Translations under genes and position numbers: made by a program
Assembly: GCA_024196135.1 (NCBI GenBank)
Contig: JAMQCK010000197.1
Coordinates: forward strand, 1-40,372
DNA from: Pleurotus ostreatus/Saccharomyces cerevisiae fusant
Taxonomy: Eukaryota > Opisthokonta
DNA: 40,372 nucleotides
Direction: 5' to 3'
Shown: one piece after another, positions 21,001-29,079 of the stretch
How positions within the stretch are numbered: position 1 is the stretch's first letter
Layout: every line of letters starts with the position of its first letter
Notes under the pieces: model-generated
The model's database searches: none
The model's input: the letters and a program-made list of their open reading frames with translations, nothing else
Told to the model about the DNA's origin: nothing

Positions 21001-21892
21001 TCACCGCAGCGGGGCAGGTGTACTCCTGGTAAGTACGAGAGTCCAGTATACTAGCACCGTACTCACCTTTGGTCTAGGGACGTCAAAAGCGGCAAGGCCT
21101 TCTTCCCGCCCGTCTCCGTCACCCCCGTCCTCCAGCCCGACCAGAACATCGTCGCCGCCTCCGTCCGCCACAACGGCGTCCCTGTCCTCAACACCTCCGC
21201 CGGCACCGCCTACGCGCACGACCCGAACCTCTCCACCTGGGTCAAGGTCAGCGAGCGCTGGTGGTCCGAGGGCTCGAACGCGTGGTCCGGGCGGCAGCGC
21301 TCGAACGCGCAGCACGCGATCCGGGGCCCGATGGCGGCGATCGAGAGCAGCATCTCGGTGCTGGATGAGAGCGCGGCGGTGAAGCCGCGGCCGCAGTGGT
21401 GGGAGTCGGCGCTGACGCTGGGGCATTTGGAGACGCGGATGCTGTCGACGAGGTTGTTGGATAGTCCGCAGGAGTATAAGCAGGTGAGTGGGATGAGACG
21501 ACGGGTAAGGAAGGATGGGGCTGATGGCGTTTGGCAGGCTCTGCTGGTTTATGCGAAGAGGATAGCGGACGAAGGCTTTAGGGGCAAGGCAGAGGAGCTG
21601 GCGAAGGAACTCTTCGGGCCAATATACTGGTGCGTACTTGGTGGTTGAGCGCCTGCATTGATACCGACCCTGTTCCAGGCGTCCGGGACGAAACGACACC
21701 AGCTGGACACCTACTGTCTTGGGATGGGCGAAGCGAGACTTGCTCAAGGAAGTGCTATCGATTTTCGGTACGTGTTGGCCCTTTGTGAGCTTCTGTCCAC
21801 GACTGAGGACGATTGCAGTTCGCAGCAGGACACTTTCGAAACTCGGCATGGACTACCAGGACATGCTGAAGAAGTCGTTATCAGAAGAATGA
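18063..21892 (+). CDS. HIR1: histone H3-H4 chaperone HIR1/HIRA
   Basis: Fourteen exons: 18063-18391, 18450-18535, 18592-18684, 18836-19028, 19110-19251, 19306-19484, 19628-19756, 19895-20670, 20733-20883, 20930-21028, 21078-21483, 21538-21629, 21679-21767, 21819-21892; 945 residues. The N-terminal 370 residues are a WD40 propeller that starts with the family-typical MRFTKP and contains [59 protein letters not shown] and SWSPDGAHITASNATNN. A low-complexity Pro/Ser linker with a basic KRSHKKR stretch follows, then the C-terminal HIRA domain (FYCAVAMVDGSVNVYT, GQVYSWDVKSGKAFFP, ARTLG-type linker upstream). HIR deposits H3-H4 independently of replication and silences histone genes. Intron 7 (138 nt) is unusually long, divisible by three and free of stops. 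Confidence 0.95.
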
Positions 21893-22356
21893 GTAGTGTG
21901 TCGAGTCCAAGTCTCTTGGGTATCATCATTGTCTGTTTTATACTGCCACCACGAGCGAGAACCTTTCAACTGTCCGCACGGCGAGAGCGGTGACGGCTAG
22001 GCTGTCTGCGACTACAGACAACCTAGACCGTCACAGCGCAGACCATGGGTATCGCTGAATGACGCCGTCCGTGAGCGTGCGAGGTCGAAGTGAGGGACAA
22101 AGGCCCGCCGCGCTGCCGATCACAAAGACGAGCAAACTTTCCGCGCCGGCGAACTCCGAGCCGGCGGGCGGACAGCCACGTGCTTTTCCCGCCGCGTCGC
22201 GCCCGCCGCCGGTCCGACGCGTCTGTCATCGTCGTCATCCGCGCGCAACGTCGAGCCCGAACAATCACGCGCCTCCGCCTACTTGAATTCAGTCATGCTG
22301 TGGATCGTCTGGAACGTATCTATCTCTTCCCGAACCCTCATCATCTTCTGCTTGCC
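21893..22356. other. intergenic between HIR1 and the DUF4336 gene
   Basis: This is 464 bp. A strong inverted repeat lies at 21990-22034 (separate entry). The rest is the presumed DUF4336 promoter with a GC-rich block at 22080-22260. No gene was seen. Confidence 0.55.
21990..22034. repeat. 45-bp imperfect inverted repeat (hairpin)
   Basis: GTGACGG-ct-AGG-c-TGTCTG pairs with CAGACA-a-CCT-aga-CCGTCAC, giving 16 base pairs around a six-base loop with small bulges. It starts about 100 bp after the HIR1 stop, within its expected 3'UTR or just beyond. Confidence 0.85.
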
Positions 22357-23677
22357 ATGTCCGAAACCGTGATTCGTGAGGTGCGTCAGGCGGCGGGGAG
22401 CAGACGGGGGCTGGCGGGGAGGGGTGAACTGCGGGACTCATCATGTCGCCGAAGGTCGCCTTAGGCGTGGTGACTTTCTCCAAGTGGGTAGCAATAAGCT
22501 CAGACTATGCATCGAAAGTAACGAGGATACTTGTCAGGCCATTCTCTCGGTTCGGTCTGGTACCTATCGGCGGTCGCTCGACGGCGATCAAGCTCAAAGC
22601 GGGAGGCGTATGGGTGCTTGCATCTACACCGCTTGATACGGAAACCAAGACACGGATCGACGCTCTCGGTCCCGTGAAGTGCGCCTTCATTCATACATCA
22701 CTTGCGCGATCTCTGACTCTGTTTCCACTAGATACATCATCGGCGCAGATGCTGTCCACCACCTCTTCCTGGGTCCGTCCCCTTCGCATACCCGGCCTGC
22801 ACCTTTATCTCACCATGTCCCCCAGGTGACTTCAAGAAGGCGTATCCTGACGCCAAGCTTATCGCGCCAGAGCCTGCGATAGAGCGGCACGGCGACAAGG
22901 ACCTCAAGTTCGATGGAGGTAACGGCATGATTTACCTAGTACCATCCCCCCGATCCTCACCCAATACATCCAGCCTGGGGCAGGGACCCTGCAGACACCA
23001 AGTATGGCTTCGAAGACGAGGTGCGTTGCTCGTTCATGCTTGTATGTGGTTCCTGATCTGACATTGAATTCACAGATCGAGCATTGGTCAGTAGTATATT
23101 CGCGAGCGCCGGCAAACCTCGTATTCATTCTTGACGCAGCTACTTCTCAGCATTCAAGAACAAGGATGTTGCATTCCTGCATAAGGACAGCAAATCTTTG
23201 ATTGAGGCGGACCTGCTATTCAACTTACCGCCGAACGAGCAGGTGAGGGTGCTCATTTACTTGGCTTGCATGATTGCTAGTGCACTCTTGTTGCCGTGTA
23301 TACTGATTCCTGCCGGCAGTACTCGAAGAGCAAGCCCGCCGCGCGGCTGCCGTTTCAGTTGACGCCGTTCAGCTGGTTGCACGCGAAGTTCACCTGGTCG
23401 ATGGCGGAGGATGTGGAGTGAGTAGTGCTCCGATATCTTAACCTCATCCTTGGCCCCTTCGCCATGGGCCGTGTTATTGACTCATGCATAGGACCATGAA
23501 GCGCGACGCGCACAAGGTCGCGGGCTGGAATTTCGACAGGATTATTCCTTGCCACGGGGTGAGTCAAATCAGTGATTGGCTAGTAGGTGGGCGGGCGCTT
23601 ATCTTACCTCCCAGGATGTCATCGAGACTGGCGGCGTCGCGGCATGGAAGGCTGCATACAAGAAGTACTTCGAGTAG
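22357..23677 (+). CDS. DUF4336 domain protein
   Basis: Eleven exons: 22357-22380, 22455-22483, 22538-22678, 22732-22772, 22826-22918, 22974-23020, 23076-23086, 23140-23242, 23320-23417, 23492-23558, 23615-23677; 238 residues. Nearly the whole protein is one DUF4336 domain: PFSRFGLVPIGGRSTAIKLKAGGVWVLASTPL, then GPVKYIIGADAVHHLFLGDFKKAYPDAKLI, FLHKDSKSLIEADLLFNLP and a C-terminal RIIPCHGDVIETGG. The strand order and His/Asp positions recall a metallo-beta-lactamase fold, but the full HxHxDH metal motif is not seen. Biochemical role unknown. There is no signal peptide or membrane helix. Exon 7 is only 11 nt. A 20-bp tandem duplication straddles the stop codon. Confidence 0.88.
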
Positions 23678-23707
23678 GCCCATCACCCTTCGAGTAGGCC
23701 AATTGCT
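23668..23707. repeat. 20-bp tandem duplication across the DUF4336 stop codon
   Basis: CTTCGAGTAGGCC occurs at 23668-23680 and again at 23688-23700, a period of exactly 20 bp. The first copy contains the last codons and TAG; the second lies in the 3'UTR and repeats FE-stop in the same nucleotide context. Confidence 0.8.
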
Positions 23708-24774
23708 ACTTCCTGCAATCCGGTTACTCCTCTCGAGTGCCTCGACCACCCGGACCCGTACGACTTTCCCCCATCTCAGCATGAACTTTGATTGTCTCCG
23801 TTGTTGTACAGTACATGTTCTATTTAATTGCATCTTGGATATTCGCAGGTCCGCTTGCTATCGCTGTCATCGCCGACATTATCGTGCGACATAACCCAGA
23901 ATCTCAGTCAACTGTGCCCTACGAGGCAGTCAACGTCGGCGTCAATCAAGGCCGACATTGCAGACAACAATTCACTGCATCGCACCCAGTCACTGAAGCC
24001 ACATATCCCGCGCTTCGACCACGCTGCTAACGCGTGCTTTGTCTATGGGGCATGTCCCCTTGTCTGCTAATCGTATCCCAAGTATGCACACCACACAGAT
24101 GCCTTGTGGCGGCGCCGTCCAGAGATGCAGCAATTCCCTCCTTGCCTTCATCGACACCGATTGGCGCTTGATATCATCGATACGGAGGTTATATGGAAGG
24201 CGGGTGGTATAGAAGCTGGACCGTATCTGGATCGTATACAGGTCGGTGGGATCAGCCAATACAGGTCCCTGTATATCGCGCGTCGGGCCGGGGCCGTCAC
24301 CGTGGGCGGTGTGTCCAAGTCACGATCCCCAATTCAGTGAGCTTCGACACGTTGATTCAACCTTCGGCACGTTGCAACCGCGCGACGAGGGTGGGGTGGG
24401 TTATAAGGGCGCGCTTATTGTCTTCCATCACTCAGGTCTTCCGTTCGCGAACGTCGTGCTTTCTCTTGTCGTCTCCGTTCTGTTGGCCGCGTGTCGCATC
24501 TGTGTTGTTGACTGGATTCGACTTGCAGGGCGACGTCGCGCCTCGGATACGAATCACGGCGCGTTCATCCACAATAAGCGCCGCTTATTCGACTCGGCGC
24601 CTAACGCTTTCGAGGCGACTTCATCTCTTCTAGCACATCTTTCGTCCTCGGATCCACCACACGACTATCCTCAACACAACACTTCTACCTCTCTACGACA
24701 ACTACCTCTCACCACAACACAACTACCCCTCACCTTGCCACCTCTACCTCACACCACCACTCTCACTCGCCACA
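23678..24774. other. intergenic, 1.1 kb, upstream of zinc-finger/RING gene
   Basis: Open frames here lack splice structure and family features. The distal 100 bp is a C/A/T-rich leader made of 21-bp repeats (separate entry). I see no RNA gene. Confidence 0.5.
24676..24760. repeat. 21-bp repeats in the leader of the zinc-finger/RING gene
   Basis: Degenerate units at 24676-24697, 24698-24718, 24719-24739 and 24740-24760, each of the form ACAACTACCTCTCACC. They end 15 bp before the ATG and make a G-poor C/A/T-rich 5'UTR. Confidence 0.65.
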
Positions 24775-27700
24775 ATGCCGTACTGCAAGACCTGCGACCG
24801 CAAGTTTAAGGATGTCGCGTCCATCCAACAGCATTTGCGCACCTCTGCGGCAGAGCATCCGATCTGCAAGCACTGCGACAAGAAGTTTACGGATGAGACG
24901 GCGTATGAGCAGGTGAGTTAGAGGCTGTTCATCGTGGCGCGGCTGCGCTTTTCTCAAGTACTCTCTTGTGTAATCATCCCAATTCCTGGATCTGCTTCAA
25001 ACGAAACCATCCTATTCCCTTGTCTTCGACTTTCAGGCGACTAACATCCTCCCCAGCACATGGACTCCAAGCACCCCAAACGATACCCGTGCCCCACGCA
25101 CCCGGAGTCCATCTTCAAGACCCCAGAGGCCCTGGAGGACCACTATAGAGGTCATTCGGCGCACCCGAATTGCTATCGCTGTGGCAAAGGATATTTGAAC
25201 GAGGAGCTGATGATGGCGGTAAGTGGGTGCTTGCAACAACGTTTTGAAGCTTTGTCTTCTTATTGAAGCGACATCCTCTTATTGCTATGCTATTGACCTG
25301 GCGTGGTCGATGCTGACTTGCGCGCTCAATGCTGACCTGGCGTGGTCGATACGGACCTGACACGCTCGATGTAAACCTCACGCAAACGATGCTGACCTCG
25401 ATAACAGCACCACGACTCCGCGCACCCGAGCGAGCTCTGCGAGATGTGTGGCAATCACCGCTTGATCTATCATGACCAGCGGCAGAAGCACTGGGTGCAG
25501 AGTCGCTGGCACCCGACGTGCGAGCGGTGCGGGGAGGGTTTCTATGATCTTGCGTCGATGAGAGCGGTGAGTATGCTCTTCGGTTTGCTGATCTTTTGGT
25601 GGTCGTGTTCTCTGTCTGTTGTATGCTTCGCTTCAACACTCATTTCCTCGCACCATCCACCACATCCTCAATCCATTAGCTAGCCCAGGTTTTCAGTGCC
25701 TACCGATGCTGACACGCACCCAGCACATCAGAGAAGGCTGCGGCAGGGAGATCTGTCAAGCTTGCGGTGGCACCTTTTACTGCGAATACGTGATGGGTGA
25801 GGAGAAACTGTGCGCGGACTGTGATCCGGACCTGCCTGGGGACTTGAAGGTGAGTTGTATACGAGGCCGGAGTGGTATGTGAGGTCGAAGTGTTGTGCGA
25901 GGCTGGAAAGTCATGCGAGGCCGGAGGGTTATGCGAAGGCGGCGGAAACAAGGCGCATGGATGTTGACCAGATCACGCAGGTGGAGAATTGCTATCGCGA
26001 TGGCACTGCTACGGAGGACGCGGACGCGGAAGAGCTGGTCGTTGGTGCTGCTACCAAGGAGCAGTCGAACGAGCCGGAGAGCGGCGTGGCCTCTTCCTCG
26101 TCGAGTGCGGTGCCGAAGCTGGTCATTCAGGTGCGTGGTGTGCGGCCTTGCTTGAGTTTCGGCGTAGCTGACGCGCACGCACTCAGACCGAATCCGAAAG
26201 CGATGGCGAGGAGAAATGGCACACCGCACCCACGAACACGCCCTCATGGCCAGCGACACCCTTCTCTGCGCGCTCGGATGGCAAGCCGGCCCAACTGCCG
26301 CCGCCGTCGGCGGACATCAACAATATGTGGGCGGCTGGGGAGGTGAGTGTTTCGGCAGAGATGGCGAGGAATTTTGGATTGACGTGTGCGCGTGACTTGC
26401 AGAACAAGTCCGCAGGCCCCCTGCCCTCGCTGCAGCTCATCACCAAGAAGGACTCGCTCGCGTCGAGGCATAATCTGCCGACGTTGGAGACGCAGGGCTT
26501 GGGGAGCGCCACGAGGTCGACGATGGTTGTTGATCATTCGAAGAAGCCTGGGTGAGTTGGGCGGCTTCTCTCATTTGGCGATGGCCGCACGCAACCCTTG
26601 CTGACATACGTCTCCCCCCCAAGCGACCCCAAACCCGACGACCCCTCGCCCAACGTCGAGTCACCGTCCGGGCTGTCGGCCCTCCCAGGAGTCAGCCCCT
26701 ACCCGGCGACGCCGAGCGAGATGAGCTATAATGGACTGGACTCGCGCGAGCCGAGGGTTCGGTCGATTAGTGCGTTGTATGCAGGGCCGTCTGCGGAGGG
26801 TCTGTATGCGAGGGGTCTTACTCGTCCTCCGTCGGGAGGCTTGACTGCTCCGCCGTCTGGTGGTCTGATTGGTCCATCTCTGGGAAGCCTGACATCGCCA
26901 CCATCGGGACCATCGACTCGCCCACCCTCGGGAGGTCTCTCTCGTCCGCCGTCTGGAGGCATAACCTCATCGTCCTCTGGAAGCCTGACTCGTGTATCCT
27001 CGGCAGGCTTGTCTCGGCCACCCTCGGGAGGTCTCCTCCCCGCACCGTCCGGTGGTCTCTCCCGTCCACCGTCCGGCGGCTTGACGCGTCCACCCTCGGG
27101 CGGCCTCCCCCGTCCACCAAGCTTGCGCAACAACACATTCACACCCTGGCCTCTGGACCGGCGCTCGTCCTCAAACGGACGGGCGAAGGACCTGCATATC
27201 ATGACGCCCATCGAGGCGGAGCCGTCGCCGTTCGATGCAGAAATCTCGGCGGAGGATCTGAAGCAGCCGACAGTGGAGGGGAAGCCGTCGTCGGTGGAGG
27301 CGAAGGGTCCGCTATTTGACGCTAATGGGTCACAGTTTGCGGCGAATGGGGCTCAATTCGTGGCGAACGGGTCGCAATTTGCGGCGAATGGGCCTCAACT
27401 CGACGCGAAGCAATCGCCTCTGCATCCACAGCGGTCATTTACGAGCACCCAACCATCGCAATCCGATGCGCGACCCTCGCCACCAGGCTCCGGGCGTGCA
27501 TCTTTAGTCTTTGGGCCGTCGCCGTCGATAGGAGCCATGCCGTCCACAATCTCTCGTCAGGTCTCGCAAGACCTGCCCGAGGGCATGCGTGTATCGTTCT
27601 ACGACAACATCTTGAGCGCCCCGTTGCCGACGCACGGGGAGGGCGACGATGAGGACGAGGTGTCGCCTATCAGTAGCCCGGGTACAAACGTTTCGCTGGG

Positions 27701-28328
27701 CTCGCTCGCGTCGACGAACTCGCATGTGTCGCAGGCCTCGTCGAGCTCGGAGGCGACGAAGGCGGAGTTGGACGTCGAGCCAAGCTCAAAGCTGGGCATC
27801 GCCTCCAAGGTTGGTGTCTCCTCGACGGTGCAGGTGTGCTCCGGGGTTGAGCTACGGTCGGAGACGACCACACCGATGGTGACTGCGCGTCCTGTGGGGG
27901 CAGCGAGCCCAGGGATGGGCGCGAGTCCGTTGTCGCGTGCTAGTCCGGCGCAAGAGTCGGATAACTCGTCGAAGGACGTGAATGGCCCTTCAGCGATCGG
28001 AAAGCCTCACACCCTGCGCCGAACGTCGCATCTGCCGCGGTTGGCCGAGCACATCAAGACCCCGACGCGGCCGGTGCCCTCGCCTCCGCCGCCGTTTTCG
28101 GACGCGCTGAAGTGCAGGCTCTGCGCGCGCAACCCGTGCGAGGAGCCCACGGTCACTATGTGTGGCCACATCTTCTGCAATAAGTGAGTCGTTGTTTTGT
28201 CTAGGTGTTCACTTTTGCTCACGAAGCGGCCTAGGTGCATCGTCGATGCTATCATCAGCGGCAGCTCCTGCCCGCTCTGCTCTGCTCCTCAATTGCTGTA
28301 CTGTATCTTCAAGCTGCGCTTGGACTGA
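24775..28328 (+). CDS. C2H2 zinc-finger and RING-finger protein with repeat-rich middle
   Basis: Nine exons: 24775-24912, 25057-25218, 25408-25566, 25724-25849, 25981-26130, 26187-26342, 26403-26551, 26624-28183, 28235-28328; 897 residues; the first six introns are all phase 0. Residues 1-195 hold five or six C2H2-type or related Cys/His fingers (CKTCDRKF, CKHCDKKF, CYRCGKGY, CEMCGNH, CERCGEGF, CQACGGTF); the first four exon ends cut between fingers, so exons look like finger modules. Residues about 410-513 are 13 tandem 8-residue RPPSGGL-type units, and 577-611 are five 7-residue FAANGSQ-type units. Residues about 843-893 form a C3HC4 RING (CRLCARNPCEE, MCGHIFCNKCI, CPLC), suggesting E3 ubiquitin ligase activity. 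I do not know a named family with this order. It may be a nucleic-acid-binding ligase; target unknown. Confidence 0.85.
25295..25407. repeat. 20-bp tandem array inside intron 2 of the zinc-finger/RING gene
   Basis: Five to six units: 25295-25314, 25315-25333 (19 bp), 25334-25353, 25354-25373, 25374-25393 and a partial at 25394-25407. The consensus is GACCTGGCGTGGTCGATGCT. Unit junctions regenerate ATGCTGAC, a good branch-site consensus, three times. The array makes up most of the 189-nt intron and runs to the acceptor. Confidence 0.85.
25863..25934. repeat. 18-bp tandem array inside intron 4 of the zinc-finger/RING gene
   Basis: Four 18-bp units at 25863-25880, 25881-25898, 25899-25916 and 25917-25934, consensus GAGGCCGGAGGGTTATGC, with a degenerate fifth start. 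The intron is 131 nt, more than twice the usual length here. Confidence 0.85.
26817..27122 (+). repeat. 24-bp coding minisatellite (RPPSGGL repeats)
   Basis: About 12.7 consecutive units of exactly 24 bp encode the octapeptide L-T/S-R-P-P-S-G-G with substitutions. Synonymous differences between units show the array is not freshly expanded. The product is a flexible Pro/Ser/Gly stretch with many possible Ser phosphorylation sites. Confidence 0.92.
27315..27419 (+). repeat. 21-bp coding tandem repeat (FAANGSQ repeats)
   Basis: Five units of exactly 21 bp (27315, 27336, 27357, 27378 and 27399 as starts) encode F-A-A-N-G-S-Q with variants. It is a second, unrelated coding array in the same exon. 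Confidence 0.9.
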
Positions 28329-29079
28329 ATTGCTGTCGTGTTTTTCTTGACGTTGCCCGCTATCGGTTGGATATCTGAATCTTGTACTACCACTATCTTG
28401 ACCTTGAGCTGTCTTGCACCTCGTCTTGTAAAGCACGCGTTCGTGCACGAACCCTTTGTTGTAGCATATTGTATTCTGGGGTATTTCTTGTCTTTTTGCT
28501 ATCACTTGAATAGATCTTGCTTGGATGCCTCAACCCCTCGCTTGTGACCCATGAACGCTCGGGGAGGAACCGATGAAACAAAGCCTTCCTTTTTTGGACT
28601 AGAGGAAGCGCCGGCTGCGCCCGGCGGAGACCTTGCTTGCGAGACAAGATCAGGGTTCGAACTGAGGTAGGTCAAGCGTTGTTTGTCTGTGTGTACTAGG
28701 AATCCCGAAGAATAAAGGGTCTGCAAGAGACCTTGCAAGCAAGGTGATTTAGGTGGTGCCTGCTGATCTGGACCTTCCGTGCGTGCGATCAACTCGTCTT
28801 TCCTCTTGCACTCGTCGTCGTTCACAACAAATCAATATATGCGCGTTCTTTACTCTTCCTTCCCAAAGGCCTGCGGGATATCCATGAGAGACTTGCATCA
28901 GGACTGCTATTAACAACACGTCTTTACTTAGAGCAAGCTGCAGCGACTGACATCACAAGCCAATCCCGGGATATGTCACTTACCCTCCTCTGACGCCATG
29001 GATCTGCAGCGCGCCGCACATATACTCGACCGCCTCCAGCTTCACGGTCCATACTCTTGACCACCAACTCAACGACAAT
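28329..29079. other. intergenic: phosphoketolase promoter region
   Basis: This is 751 bp. It holds a GC hairpin at 28608-28626 (CGCCGG/CCGGCG), the 10-mer GAGACCTTGC at 28627 and 28727, a palindrome at 28730-28745, and a CCAAT at about 28962. A minor ATG at 28998 opens a short out-of-frame upstream ORF before the true start. No gene was seen. Confidence 0.55.
28730..28745. promoter_or_regulatory. palindrome ACCTTGC-AA-GCAAGGT
   Basis: A perfect 7-bp inverted repeat around AA lies 335 bp upstream of the phosphoketolase ATG. One half-site with the same flank (GAGACCTTGC) recurs exactly 100 bp upstream. It has the form of a dimeric transcription-factor site; the factor is unknown. Confidence 0.4.

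Noticed and set aside
28600..28680. GGTTCGAACT resembling a tRNA B box at about 28654
   Set aside because: Position 61 of the T-arm would not pair with G53, no A box or acceptor stem folds around it, so it is not a tRNA.
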